Below the pieces are notes generated by a model that saw only the letters and a program-made list of their open reading frames with translations, searched no databases and was not told where the DNA came from. Positions 1 through 12,199 of a stretch of 64,000 bases of DNA are shown here, in pieces. The stretch is from assembly GCA_037349105.1 (NCBI GenBank), contig JAYJMM010000062.1, positions 337,001 to 401,000 of the forward strand, in the 5' to 3' direction. The position numbers were made by a program, and so were the translations under genes. Position 1 is the first letter of the stretch, and the number at the start of each line of letters is the position of its first letter. The DNA comes from Limnomonas spitsbergensis. Taxonomy: Eukaryota; Chlorophyta; Chlorophyceae; Chlamydomonadales.

Positions 1-330
1 TTTACTTTTGGCAATTTTGTTTTTTTCTTTTCGCCCTCTTTCCCTATCTCGTCTTCCCGTTAGTTTTCAAACAGACATTTGGACGTCCATGCAGCTGAGC
101 TTTTTTAACGAGGGCCCCTTGGGATAACGTCTTTAATTGGTGCAGTGTGTACTGGGGTCGGTCTTTCATATCCCATTCGCCTTCTGTCCTGACCCATTCC
201 CCCCCAACTGGACAGTTAGGAGCCCACGCCCTGGAGCCTTTTTTCAGCAGAGCCCAGAGGTGATACGTCATGGACTGGGTGGGCCTGCCGTGGTGTTCCA
301 CAGCAGGGTACCCCTGTTCCACAGGGCCTG
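1..330 (+). repeat. Two degenerate LINE 3' tails in tandem
   Basis: Two diverged copies of the LINE 3' terminus found elsewhere in the window lie head to tail, one ending near 145 and one near 271. Each shows the order GCCC-ACGC/CTGAGCC, a T-run, then AGGGCCC and a CGTC/CGTCAT end. The second copy (209-271) is the clearer one, with GAGCCCACGCC and CCCAGAGGTGATACGTCAT. No coding capacity remains. Confidence 0.55.
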
Positions 331-479
331 ATGGAGATCAGCATCCAGCAAGCCCTTCATGACTTCGTGTCAGCAGGGAATTTAAGATAGCCGCTTTGTA
401 ACCATCATGTAGGAGGATCATGCGTTGATCTACTGGCACCGGTACTAGTCCCAAACCCCGTTTGTGGGGGCAGTGGCTA

Positions 480-660
480 CTTTGCAAATTCAAATAGACA
501 TGTTCATGATGGTGCATACAAGCTGGGCCCTGCCTACCAATCGGATGCTCGAGGTTTGCATGGTATGATGCGTAAGCTCCCATGCACAGCCAGGAACATG
601 GTGCAGTCATACCACCCTCCTATCTGAGGGGGGAAACATGGAACACAACCATCGGATCCC
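480..660 (+). repeat. Dispersed repeat, family B
   Basis: The block with GGTGCATACAAGCTGGGCCC and, about 75 bases later, CATGCACAGCCAGGAACATG recurs in the same order at about 40,925-41,060. It recurs partly at 25,650-25,760. It is a short non-coding dispersed repeat; SINE or MITE status cannot be decided by eye. Confidence 0.5.
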
Positions 661-2282
661 AAGTGCAGCCATGCTCACATCCTACTCAATGCGGCAGGAC
701 CTTGCAACTCGATGTCCTAGGCATGGGGGATAAAGAGCATCAACGTGTATTGCATTGGTGTGCGGATACAAGTCCTATGTCTAGCCCTACCTGCGACCAC
801 TTTCTTGGCGTACACTGATTGCAGCATGAGAAATTAGAGGAAACTGCATGCTTTGAGGATGGGGCTGACTGCTTTACAGGGCAAGGCATGGCATACACCC
901 TCGGTTTGCTCATGCAGATCTGTGATCTGTCCCCATGCCAGTCCAGACAGAGCAAGCATGGCAATGTCCTGATTATGATGCGATGTACCGGTAAGGGTGA
1001 GGTAGAAATCATGATATTCGACAGTGAAACGCAGCCTTGCGTCCGTGCGAGGCTACTGCTGATCTTGGTTCTGACAAGAGATCGCCAAGTTGAGCGTGGA
1101 TTTAAAGAGGTATAGGTTCCCGAATCCAATTTCGGCATCGCAGCCATTAGCTATTGAGCCTGCACGTGCAACGTGCCAAATTGCCGACGTGTTCCCGCGG
1201 CAGCCGTCAACCCTGGCCGTCACGCACACAGTGACGCATCTTGGCAAGCCCCAGCACGTGCGCCTGGCTTCAGTGTAACTAACTCACGCGCGAGCATACC
1301 TCCGTCAAATTAACAGTCCGATCCTGCAATTACTCCCTGTCATCTTCTTCAAGGTGAGTCCCTGGCATTGATGTGGTTTGCAACTTCTGAAATGGAGTTA
1401 ACAGACAGCTCCGTTGATACTCTTACATTTTGATACCGAGGGGTATCTCGGTGCCTTGACCTTCTCTGTGTTAATGTTTGCATCGCAGGCAAATACAACA
1501 CACAATGCAAACTCGCCAGATCATGTCCAGGCGCGCCGCTCAGGTGGGCCATAGATGCCTGTGATATTCCCGCTTCACTCGGCTTTGGGGCAGGTGTCCT
1601 GATGCGTGATCAGCATTCTGCCATTCCATGTACGCATCATCCACTTGCATTTCAAAGCATGTGATTTGATGGAATGGCATGGTGCCCTCGGTAAGCCTGA
1701 GTTAAGATCCGTCCCCGCCGCACACAACAGCTCTTCGAGACCCACCCTCACACGCCTTCTGAAATCTTTGCTACACCCAGGCTAAGCCGAGCACGCCCGC
1801 TAGGCCATCTATCCCATCTCTGGGCCACGTCGCGACCCCAGGTAAACGCCTGCCTGCCTGCACAGTCTGCCTTGGCGACACCTGTCGAGTCTCGGAACCT
1901 CTCAGCCGCCGTGACTCCCAGCATGGTTAGCACGTCGAATCATCCCCATTAGAGCTGGATTCTACTTACCCAGGGCTTCCGGGAATCTGACGGCCAGATC
2001 TGATATTGACCCCCCACATGGGGACAGCACTGGGTGCCCCTCCTGCATCTGCCCTATGTCCGCATATTCTGATGCCCTCCTGATCCTGAGATCATTACGA
2101 AGACAGAAACCATCTAAATTCATGACAGGTGCATGGGCCAATGAGATTACCTTTTGGGGGTTCCTGGTTGAGGAAACATCCCGACTTCACCGGGCCGCGC
2201 ATGAATCCCTCTCACAGACATCTTTGGTCAATGTGATTCCTTATGCATCGTCTCCTCTGAGAAACAGCAGCATGCCACCCTC
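661..2282. other. No recognisable gene; possible leader exons of the downstream gene
   Basis: I see no conserved protein here. A possible leader exon ends at a good donor near 1352 (TTCAAG then GTGAGT). A short open stretch rich in Arg and Ser lies at about 1732-1840, between a CAG and a GTAAAC. Either could belong to the 5' end (UTR or transit peptide) of the dehydrogenase gene, but I could not make a phase-consistent join. Confidence 0.3.
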
Positions 2283-5200
2283 ATGCTACTCACTTGCATC
2301 TCCGACCTGACCCCCCCGTCCTGTGTCACATGCTGTCCCACAACAGTCAGCATCCGCAACGTCCGTGTCAACGCTGCTGCTGTTGAGGACGAGGAGATAG
2401 TGCTCCTGGAGAAGGCCCTGAACCTTGCCAAGTTCCGCGCAGCCAAGGCCAAGGAGGCCCCCGCTGCGCCCGCCTCATCCGACGGCGGCTACTCTGGAGC
2501 TGCCTTCTCCGTGAAGACCTTTAACGCCATCAGCCCCGTTGGCCTCAAGCGCTTCCCCAGCGGCAAGTACGCTGTTGCTGGAGAGGTCAAGCAGCTGCCC
2601 AGCTCCCCCATGGCCATCATGCTGCGCTCGCACCAGCTTAAGGTGGAGGAGGTGCAGGCCACCGTCCGCTGCATTGTACGCTGCGGTGCCGGAGTTAACA
2701 ACATCCCCGTCGCCAAGATGACCGAGCTGGGCATCCCGGTGTTTAACACGCCCGGCGCCAACGCCAATGCCGTCAAGGAGCTGGTGGTGTGCTCGCTGCT
2801 GCTGGCCTCTCGTGGAATCATGGAGGGTAACGCTCACGTCAACAACGTCATCAACAAAGAGGAGAACGTGAGAACTAGGCATGAGTTTAAGCCGATCTTT
2901 TTTATTTTTGGCACACACGACTCAGCCACGTAGGTGACCGTTTTTGCAGAATTGTTGCACTCTGCTGGTCTGTCTGAAACTGAATTTGCTCTGGATCTGA
3001 GCATGCACTTTCAGCTCAGTTACCATCAATGGACTACAAGAAGAATGCTTAGCACGCTTGGAAGGAAAGCCATAGTGGGGAAGGAAAGGCCACGATTTGA
3101 GTAGCTTGTTACTGCGAGTCCTCCTTGATGGATGCAGATGGACTACGAGAAGATTGCCAAGCGCATTGAGAAGGACAAGTCCATGTTTGTCGGCTCTGAG
3201 ATTGAGGGAAAGACCCTAGGTGAGGCCGGAGGTTCTCTCCCGAAGAGGAAAGTGGGAAAGCCCCTGGGTGTGGCACCAGTTATCCCTTGGGGTAGGTAGG
3301 TAGTGAAACTATGAGGCTCCTTCCTCTTTGGGTAGCTCGATGCTGGTGGGGGGTGAGGGACAGTTCGGGTGATTTGGCACTCTTCGGAATCAGTAGTTAG
3401 CAGAGCGGACCGTAACCTGGGATGAGATTATCTTTAAGTTTGCACCCTAGTTCCTCTGGAAGTCAATGGGTGGCCACTGCCGGACCCATTGGAAACTAGC
3501 CTTTCGACGGCGCAAGCAGCATGGCTTAGTGCGTTGAGCCCTGCAAGCTGGGACATAGCTCCACTGTGTGACTGAAGCACACAAAAGATTGCAGTGTCCA
3601 GGATCATCCCGCTTAATGCCGGTCCCTCAGGCAGCCCTCCCTCCAGATATGCTCCCACGGAGACCATGCAGCGAATGCATACAAATCTGCCCCTTGGTAC
3701 TGCAGCTGCTTGCTGCAGTACTGCAGCAAGCAGATGCACAGGCATCCACCCCCATGCAATTACAAGATGTTTCCCCAGAGGGCTCCTACGGCATCCACTG
3801 GAAACATTCGGCAAGATATTTACTATCCAGCTCCACGCTGTGCAAGATATTTATTATCCACCCCTACGTTATTGAAGTATGAACCCTGATACCTCCCCCT
3901 TGTGCAGGAGTGATTGGACTCGGAGCCATCGGCGGCAAGGTGGTTAACGCTGCGCTGGCGCTGGGCATGAATGTCATCGGCTTCGACCCTGTCCTCTCTC
4001 TGGATGCTGCCTGGAAGCTGCCCGGCGACCGCATGCAGCGGGCAAACAGCCTCGAGGACCTCCTAAAGGTTCGGGGGCTCATGCTTTCTCTGGTTTAGGG
4101 GGTTCATTAATGAGGTAGCTGCGATGAGGCACCTCTGCGACTGTGCGATCCGCGCCAACCTGCTTATGGCCAGTTTATAATGATTGAAGAATGAGGCATG
4201 AAATCCGGAGTTGGTGTCAAGCAGCAGTTTTTCCCCTATCGAAACAGCTGACTGGTCAAGAGCAAGTTTGGCCATTCAGTTAAAGGATTTAAATGTAGTG
4301 AACATCCACTCAAAGCATATTAGGATCGTTACAGAACTCCTACCACGATTGTGTTTGGATTTTGTCGGCTCTCTCAAATTGACGGCAATGTTTTTCTTTT
4401 TGGCTTTGCTGGATGGGCGGCTAATAAGGCGCCCTCGTTTTAGCAACGCTCAATTTTAGTACCTTCGTGGAGCACACTGGTTCACTGAGGGTTGTTGATA
4501 TCTGCAGTCCTCACCTTGAATAAATTGTGTTTTTTGCAACTGAAACTGACTGGTCACTGTAACTGACTCTTAACCCATTGTCCATTCTTATGTCTCCAGG
4601 TATCCGACTACATCACGGTGCACGTGCCCTACATCAAGGGCGCCACCCACCACATGATCAACGCCAGCAACCTGCCCCTGTGCAAGCCTAACGTGCACAT
4701 GCTCAACTTTGCCCGCGGAGAGATCATTGACGGAGAGGCGGTGCATGACATGTACAAGAGCGGGAAGCTGACAGGTAAGCAGATCAAGAGTGCAGGGCGG
4801 GGGAAGATGCCTTTGGCACAGATATTCTAGGTTTCTTTCCTTTCTGTGAGATTTGGGGTCTATTCCATAAAAAGAGCCCCCCAATGTAATGATTGCTCTG
4901 AGGCTATAGTTTAGCACTCAATTAATGGTACGTTTATACCATATCCTTAAGGGATGAACAAGGGGTTAGTTCAGATTAACTTGAATATGTTATGTTTTTT
5001 CGAAGGGAAGCGGTGACTGCTTGTAAGCTTTGTGGCATTTGGGTGCATATGATACGCACAATCTGCTCCCAACAGCCTGCGTCCTCTAAACAGGACAACA
5101 TGATCCCTTCCTCTTCAGCTCATCTTCTCTGTTCCCTGTGATTTCCCCCTGCAGGCAAGTACATCTCGGACTTCGCTGACGCCAGCCTGTCCGGCCACCC

Positions 5201-5980
5201 CCGGCACCTGGTCCTGCCCCACCTGGGCGCCTCCACTGAGGAGGCCGAGGACAACTCCGCCGCCATGGCCGCTGAGACCATCATGGACTTCCTAGAGACT
5301 GGCTCCATCCGCAACTCGGTCAACTTCCCTCAGACCGTGCTTGAGGAGAAGGCCGACCACATTGGCGGCCGCCTGTGTATCGTGAACAAGAATGAGGCTG
5401 GCGTGCTGGGGCAGATCACGACTTTCATGGGCGCCAAGAAGCTGAACATTGACCAGCAGATCAACACCTCTCGCGGGGAAATTGCGTACACTGTGCTAGA
5501 CATTGGCACGATCGACGACCCAGCAGGACTGCAGGTGGGAAATGCAGGCGGTGGGCGTGGAACGGGAATGAGCTAGTGTTTCATGAAGGGTATGTACTAG
5601 TGTTTTTTTTTTAGTGGGTAAGGGGCCACCTTTGCTGGGCTGCCCCGCGGCCACCCCCAGGCCAATTCCCATGAAACCTTGACCGGCCTCCGGCCGCTGG
5701 CCCAAGTTACTAGCAACTAGGCTACTTGCCTACAAAGGAAAGGGAGTGGAAGCTTAGGTGAATGCGGCAGAGGTCGCGCGGCATGCTATGGAGGTTTTGT
5801 GCGTGTTTACCGGCATATATTGAGAACCGAGTCCCTGAGCCTCACCCCTTTGCTTCTTTCCTCCAGGCTGAGCTGGCAACGGCTTGCCCTAGCATCATCT
5901 CTTCACGCTTCATTGGACGGGCCTTCGACGACCACCTTGGTCAGCCCGGCCCTTACTTCTATGTCAACTGGGCCAAGTAG
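2283..5980 (+). CDS. D-3-phosphoglycerate dehydrogenase, plastid type, with ACT domain
   Basis: The enzyme oxidises 3-phosphoglycerate to 3-phosphohydroxypyruvate with NAD, the first step of phosphorylated serine synthesis, probably in the chloroplast. Exons are ?-2867, 3138-3219, 3908-4068, 4600-4774, 5155-5534 and 5867-5980, and all phases join. From the ATG at 2283 the product is 498 residues, but the true start may lie in an upstream exon. Acceptors near 2346 or 2350 could begin exon 1, and the RNVRVNAAA stretch resembles a transit-peptide cleavage region. Family landmarks are the substrate-domain block GAGVNNIPV with FNTPGANANAVKEL, the Rossmann motif VIGLGAIGG followed by GFDP, the catalytic Arg in NFARGEIID, the His in PHLGAST, and a C-terminal ACT domain from GGRLCIVNKNEAGVLG. 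The usual catalytic Glu between Arg and His is not evident; the sequence there is SDFADASLSGHP. Length and domain order fit short ACT-type PGDHs plus a leader. Confidence 0.93.
3029..3072 (+). repeat. Intronic copy of the start of PGDH exon 2
   Basis: Intron 1 contains ATGGACTACAAGAAGAATGC, which closely matches the first bases of exon 2 at 3138 (ATGGACTACGAGAAGATTGC) and stays similar for about 40 bases. An in-frame TAG in the copy makes it non-coding. A second, shorter copy of the exon 2 end and donor lies at about 3254-3275, downstream of the real donor at 3220. Confidence 0.6.
3706..3733. repeat. 28-bp perfect palindrome
   Basis: In the long intron 2 of the dehydrogenase gene, 3706-3733 reads identically on both strands, with its centre between 3719 and 3720 (half-site CTGCTTGCTGCAGT). 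It could extrude as a cruciform. No function is implied. Confidence 0.85.
5625..5715 (+). repeat. Dispersed repeat with CCGGCC palindromic core
   Basis: Located in PGDH intron 5. The string TTGACCGGCCTCCGGCCGCT has close relatives at about 20,897 and 32,470, and looser ones near 19,770 and 40,165. The core is a short inverted repeat (CCGGCC, three bases, GGCCGG). The order GGGGCCA, GGCCA/TGGG, ACCTTGACCGGCC suggests a short dispersed element. Confidence 0.45.
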
Positions 5981-6410
5981 AGGGGCAGCTGGCAGGGAGG
6001 GTGGCTGGCTTGTCAGGCCTGGCTGATTGCTTTAGCTGCGGTGTGCGTCTGCTGATTGCCTGAGCTGCGGTGGAGTACACATGCTGATTTCTGGCGCTGC
6101 TGAGTGTTTCATTGTGGAGGTTCGGTCTGGTCCTTAAGTGGATCTGTATTAGGATGACGAGTGTGCAGAGGATGGAACTTTTGGTGATTGCCTGGTGAAT
6201 TTACCGTGATAAGGCATGCGATCGAGTATGTTTGCGACAACTGACACCTATGCTGGATGAAAGAGAGTCTGCGAGTGAGGTGTGCATGAGTGTTGACCTG
6301 AATATTTGACGTTATTAAAAGCGGTGCTTTTATGGTACCGGTACCTACTATTAGCTGTTAACTTCTGAATTTACAAAGAGCTGCAAAGGCCATGGAGATG
6401 TAAGGAATAA
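5981..6410 (+). other. PGDH 3' UTR with TGTAA poly(A) signal
   Basis: Non-coding sequence follows the TAG at 5978-5980. A TGTAA, the usual poly(A) signal of chlamydomonad nuclear genes, occurs at 6399-6403 in GAGATGTAAGG. I place the transcript end shortly after it. No other gene is visible before the LINE at about 6.7 kb. Confidence 0.5.
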
Positions 6411-6686
6411 GTGGGAGAATTGCCTGCATTGCCAGCTTGTCAGGACTCTGATTGCACTGAACCCAGGGACAAGGACCCTGCCCTGGACAGCCTAACAATT
6501 TGCTGGTTGAGACACCGTGCCCAGTTGACTACTATAGCAGTTAGGTGTACTCCCTAAGCAAGAATTTACACCAGGAAAATCTCTATCAAACCGATGTACA
6601 CACTCCTTGTGAGGCGGGGTGACCTCAGCTGAGATGGATCAATGATGAGGTTATCAGGTATGGTGCTGCAGCCAACCTTCGCAAGT

Positions 6687-9600
6687 GAATGACATAACAC
6701 TTCTGGGCCCCTGCCTCAGCAGCAGCTGGGACACGGCAGGGCAACTCCGGCTTGTCGGGCCCGACCACGAGGTGGGCCGGCACAACCAGCTGCCAGGTCG
6801 CTCCCGAGGCGGCAGGGAAACGTCTAGGCCGGGGGATCAAAGCGTCCTGTTGTGTTTTGAGGATACCCACCCTCAACTGCGACGGGCTGCGCGGCTCTCA
6901 GAGCCGCAGGCCAGGGTGCCCCCACTCCCAAGGTGGACGTCCTGCTCGGCTTCATTAGACGGCATCATATAGTGGCTTTACAGGACATCGCTGGCATAAA
7001 CGAGGCGGCGATGCAGCAGCTGTTGGCTCCAAATCACAGCTTGCTTTGGGCTCGGTAGCGGTCGGGCAAGGGACAGGGTGTGGCCTTTGTGGCGGCCAGC
7101 AACATTTTGGGGCTCTGCAGCCTGAATAGCACCGCCAGCCACGGGGGACTGGCCTGGCTAGAATGCAGCGGACGATTTTTTAACAGTTCTCAGCCTACTT
7201 TCCTGGCATGTGTTTACTTGCCCCCAATAGGGTAAATCATGATGCCGGGGAGTATGAGCATTGAGCAGCGTATAGAGGAGTTGCAGCAAGAGACGGAGCT
7301 GCTCAGCAAGCGAGGCCCTTGCATTGGGGCGGGGGACTTTAATGCGGACGTGTGGCATGGCAGCGAGCTCCTGAACGGTGGTGCGGACCTCGCTAGAGGA
7401 ATCCAGCATGCACCTGACATGCACACGCTTCGGGCGCTACGTGGTGAGCCGCCCAAACTGCTGAAGCCGCATGCCCGGATGTTGCGCATTGCTCAACGCG
7501 CCAGCGGCCACTGGCATGTTGCTGCTCACGGGCCGCAAGGGAGATGGGGGGGACGTCACCTTCCTAGCGGCTCTCGGCCACATCGCGGTGCATCACAGCC
7601 GTTGGGGGCAGGTGGAGGACAGCTCTGTGCTGCCTACCCTATCGGACCTCTCAGATCACCGACCGGTCGCGACCACCCTCAAACCACCGGGAGATAGCAG
7701 CATTGATGTGGGGAACTATCAACGGACAGCTAGCCAGCCAGCAGAAAGCAGTATGACCATCTTGACCTGGAAGGCGGATAAAGCAGCGATTTACAGCGCA
7801 GCGCTGGCCAGAAATGAGCAGGGCCTACAGCGCTTCGGAGCAGCCATCACGGCGGGTGACGATGAGGAAGCTGCAGCGGCGCTCAAGGCCGCAGTTTGAA
7901 ATGCGGCCCAAGCTGCAGGCATGACGCGCGTAGCCAAGCCACGTGCCCAGCGCGGACAGCATCAGCGCCCCCCGTGGTAAGATGAGGAGGTATAGAAAGC
8001 GGATGCTGAGCTGCGATCATTGTCGCTGAGCGGTGCCACGGGACCGGAGCGCAAGACAGCCAGGCAGCGGTACAAGTCCACCGCACGTCGCCGCGCCCGG
8101 CATTTCACGTGCCATATGGCCGCGGCTATAGCGGATAGGCTGCAGCGCCATGATCACAGCGTATATCGGGAGAAGCTGGAAGACAGGCGGCATGCTTGCC
8201 CCACTACTGCTGTCTCCTCCCAGAGGTGGGAGGCCCACTTGCGGCAGCAGTTTGCCGCCATCCCGCTCCCCTCTCCCACAGCGCCACAGCCCAATCTGTC
8301 CTCTCTCAGCACGCAGCATGACGGCATGGGCGTGTCTGCCGATCAGCTAGCCTCTTGCTTTGACCGGGCTTCTCCCGCATGCGCGTGCATACCGCGGCGG
8401 GCCTGGATGGCATGGCAGCTCCTTTCATCAAGCTGGCCGTGGTAGACGACACCTCCGATGGGGAGCAGTGGCATGTCATCAGGGACATGCTAAAAGAGTG
8501 GATCCTTCGATGGCAGTGCGGGGGGGAATGCGAAGTGCATGGCAGCCGGTCAGAATTCAGCCCATCTACAAGAAGGGCGACCCCCTTGACCTCGGTAACT
8601 ACCGGCCCATTGCGATTACGAGCATGCTGTACCGGCTGCATGCTAGCATACTGACCGCCGTTGCTGATCAGTGGGCACGCATACATGAGCACATCCCTCC
8701 TGAACAGTTCAGCTTTCAGCAGCGCCTAGCACTCCTAGCACTCCTAGCACGCACCATGCTGCTTTCCTCCTGAGGCATGCAGTTCATGCACAAAGGGCAG
8801 CTGCATGCCGTGGCAAAGTGCATGTGGCCTTTGTTGATTTCACCAAGGCCATCACTGTGTGCCACATGAGCAGCTTTGGCAGCACCTGTCTGCGCGGCTT
8901 CATATGCCTTCTTGTTGTTACGCGCTGTGCAAGCGCTCTACAAAGGTGTTATCTACACGCTCACAGACGGCCATAAAAGCACTGGCCCTGTGCCTTGCAC
9001 CCGCGGTATCAAGCAGGGATGCCCACTCAGCCTCCTCCTTTTCAGTCTGTATGTCAGCAATCTGCCGGGCATGATCGCAGCCCAGTGCCATGCAGAGGGC
9101 ATAATGCTGGGGGCGGGGCGACGACTCAGGTGCCTCTTATATGCGGATGATGTCACCCTGCTAGCCAGCAGCCCGGCAGGGCTGCAGCGCATGCTAGATG
9201 CCCTGCATAAGTATGCGGCGGTCAAACGGCTCCAGGTCAACGTTAACAAGACAGATATTGTAGTTTGGCAGCCGCTTAGCTGCGCAGCGCCGGCAATCGG
9301 CCCATCCTTGCATGTATGGCCCCGATAAGATAGTGCTGAAGAGTGTCTAGAATTTCAAGTTCTTGAGCATCATTCAGCACGAGAGCGGCAGCATGAGGAA
9401 GGACATGCAAGGTAGAGGTGACCGCCGCATAGCCGCCAAGGTGCACCTCAGGCATCATCTGCCTACACGCATCCGGTTGGCGTCTGTCTATGCAGCGCCT
9501 GCGGCCAACTACGGTGATGTGTTGTGGGCCACCGATCACCTTAGGCCGCGGCATTGCCTGAGGACCAAGGTGCAGTCCAGCTTCCTCCAGCGTCTGCGCC

Positions 9601-10025
9601 AGGCTGCAGGGCTACCTCCGTTCGCTGCCAGTTGGGGAGTCATGAGGGAGCTACAGATCCAGCCGTTACAGCGAAGTTGGTGGCAGCATGTACTTCGCTT
9701 CTACAACGCAGCGGTCGCACCAGCAGCACAGCAAGACAGCCCACTCATGGCGGCCGCCATGCAGCTCGCTGTCAGGTAGGGCACCGGAGGGCGCAATTGG
9801 TGCAGTGATTTGCTAGGTGCCTTGCTGGAGCTGGAGCTGGGATCAGCCGATCCGAAACTGCGTCAGACAGCAACTGACTCACAGACGCTGCCTGTCAGAG
9901 AGGTGATAGTGCTAGCTCATCTGGCTGCAACCTCGCCTGATACCGTCGGTATGCAGAATGCGACTTTGGCTCAGGGTTCCCCAGGAGAAGGCTGGGTTTT
10001 CTTAGCTCGTCAAGTGCTAAATTGC
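6687..10025 (+). mobile_element. Degenerate LINE retrotransposon (APE endonuclease + reverse transcriptase)
   Basis: A non-LTR retrotransposon is broken by several frameshifts and lacks its 3' end. In order on the + strand are an endonuclease start (RIPTLNCDGLR, about 6,860), the endonuclease core GAGDFNADVW (about 7,330), and its C-terminal SDHRPVATTL (about 7,650). The reverse transcriptase follows with IYKKGDPLDLGNYRPI (about 8,570), FVDFTKA (about 8,830), GIKQGCPLSLLLFSLY (about 9,010) and the catalytic LLYADDVTLLAS (about 9,135). The post-RT region (WWQHVLRFYNAAVAP, about 9,680) matches a second copy at 44 kb closely. The Cys-His knuckle and 3' UTR present in other copies are missing. 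Its upstream edge at 6,687 carries an antisense copy of the family's own 3' terminus, so the 5' boundary may be an older insertion or an inversion. Confidence 0.88.
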
Positions 10026-10174
10026 TGATCGATCTGACGATTCGAATATGGCTCGGATACCGTTAAGTAGTCGCAGACATGTTTCGTTGTTTTCGTAGTT
10101 CGTTGTTCCTTAAAACAACCAATTGATTGATCTCAGACATCTTTCCCTGTCCCTGTGTTGCAATGGGCCTAAGA

Positions 10175-10584
10175 GGTCGGTCAGACTGCGTTACGTTTGG
10201 GGTTGCGTCAGGAAAAAGTGCAAACGCGACGCCGGTCACACTACCCAAACGCCAAACGCAACGTGTCAAAACGCGAAACGCAAACGCAGGGGGGGGGGGG
10301 TGACGTTTCGCGTTTGAGATTTTTTTTATAAATTCCAGCTTAAGCTTGATCTTAAGCTGGACACGAACAACATATATGTTACAATGTAAGGAAATATCAA
10401 CCCCGAGTCGCTGGGAGACGGAATTCGCACAAAAATGTACCATGCCGTGCCCTGACGTCGTCTTGCCCTGCCGCCTTGCCCAAACGCAGTGTGACCAGTT
10501 TAGCGTTAGATTCACGCTAAATCCAAACGCAACCCAAACGCAACTGCCAAACGCAACCTCAAACGTAACGCAGTCTGACCGACC
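10175..10584. mobile_element. MITE with ~35-bp terminal inverted repeats and CAAACGC sub-terminal repeats
   Basis: The left end starts GGTCGGTCAGACTGCG and the right end reads CGCAGTCTGACCGACC, so the two are exact inverse complements; similarity continues to about 35 bp. CCTAAG flanks both sides (10168-10173 and 10585-10590) and is a candidate target duplication. Inside both ends are many CAAACGC or GCGTTTG units, as expected for transposase-binding arrays, plus a G-run at about 10,290. There is no open reading frame of note, so it is non-autonomous. Confidence 0.75.
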
Positions 10585-10590
10585 CCTAAG

Positions 10591-12199
10591 TCTTCGTCAT
10601 ATCGGAGCCAGAAAACTTGAGCTTGCATTGCTTGCAATGCCATCGCGTATTGGAAGACAACTTGTACGGGTCAGCGAGTTTTAGGCTTTTAGCGCTTTCC
10701 CGAGGTTATCAACGAATCTGTCTGGAACGTCAGCAATGTCCTCAGTCATATCGGATCTGTTGTGTAGGCGTACTATCGCGTGGTTGCTGAAGCCGCCCCC
10801 AAAAGCATCTGAGCCGCAAGTCGGTGTCCAGGGGTTGCATGGCCTGTCATGCCCCCCGGAAGGCCTGCAAAAAATTCCTGCATGGTGAGCCGGATCGGAG
10901 CAGTATTGCCGTTTCCGGAGCGGAGCAGCGATCTGCTCCGGACACGAAACAGCTGTTGCCGTAGAGTCTCGATTGATAAACTACCATTGGTCGACTCTGA
11001 AGACAATAGCTGAAGATCCGATTATGGTTTCACTACCAGGGTCGGCTCAAGAGACTTTGGTACCGGAAATTACGATTAACTTACAAAAGCAATATTTACA
11101 GGGAGGAGTGTCTCGGCTGTGAACTGCTGCAAGAAAGAAAAAGTAACGAATCAGAACTGGGATTCACCTTAGCAGGCGATCACACCTATTCAAGTTCACA
11201 CAAACTGCAGTTACTAACTGCTGACATCCATCCGAAAAGCAGTTGGCGCGGTCAAACGCGCGGTGCAGTCATACGTCGTGACAATTCGTGAGTCCTCTCG
11301 TTTCTGGAGCCTCGTGGTCTCTAGCGAGGATAGGTAGCTGGCAGGTGGTAGCTAGAGCAATGGTTATTCATTTGTTTCACCGCTTAACATTTGTGAACCA
11401 TCTACATTTATCGATACCATTAGAAGCGCACTGTTGAGCTGATTGAAATTGACCCCGCTCCCTGCCTTAAATTCTGATTTTTGACTGAGAAATTATGGTT
11501 TTACTACGTTTTGGAGGCGGGGGGGGGGGGTAGGCAGGGGTCGTTTGACAATTTTTTAGGATGGGGTGTTAAACTTTCTTTTTTGCTCCCCCCCTCGAGG
11601 CCAACTGCAAGTAACGCAGAGTAAAAAGAGGCAACGCAAATGTGGTGCATATTTTGGGGAGTGCAGGATGAAGGGACGCCCAAGTAGCCCAAGCCCCTTT
11701 CTGTTTACCCTTGAAATCAAGCAGGCTGGTTAACATGCACTGGATGACAGAGAATGGAACGGTGATCTGGCGTAAATAGCCATAGTATCCTCAGGCAAGC
11801 CCAGACAGCCTTCTCTGATTGACAATTGAACATGCATGCAAGACGTGCTGTTAGTGTTGTGTACGCATGTACGGGACATAGTGCCGAGCGACACGCACTT
11901 CCGAACAACATCAATACGTAAGACAAACATGAAGAATGTAGCATGGATTTTGACCGATCACATACAGATTGCGCACTGTCGTCAACTACTCGTCGCAGAC
12001 AACGACTCGATGTGCTGTGAATGACGGTGCGAGAACTCAACGCGGACGTACGGACATACCTTTCAGAATTGCACGAGGTGCCTTTTCTACTGTTGGTATC
12101 GGAAGGGAAGTCAGAAATATGTCCCATCGGTTTGTATAGCGCTGTCGATCTCCCAGGAGGAAGCGGCCGCTTTCAGTCATGGGCAGAGGTCTTAGGCTG
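10591..12199. other. Intergenic sequence without recognisable genes
   Basis: Short open frames on both strands (for example 10,773-11,006 and 11,717-12,127 on the minus strand) match no family I know and show no coding signature. A hairpin-forming stretch occurs near 10,910-10,945 (GGAGCGGAGCAGCGATCTGC and neighbours). A run of G lies at about 11,520. Confidence 0.4.

Noticed and set aside
3434..3882. Frames of 93-126 codons inside a PGDH intron
   Set aside because: They lie within an intron whose flanking exons join in phase; no conserved motifs.
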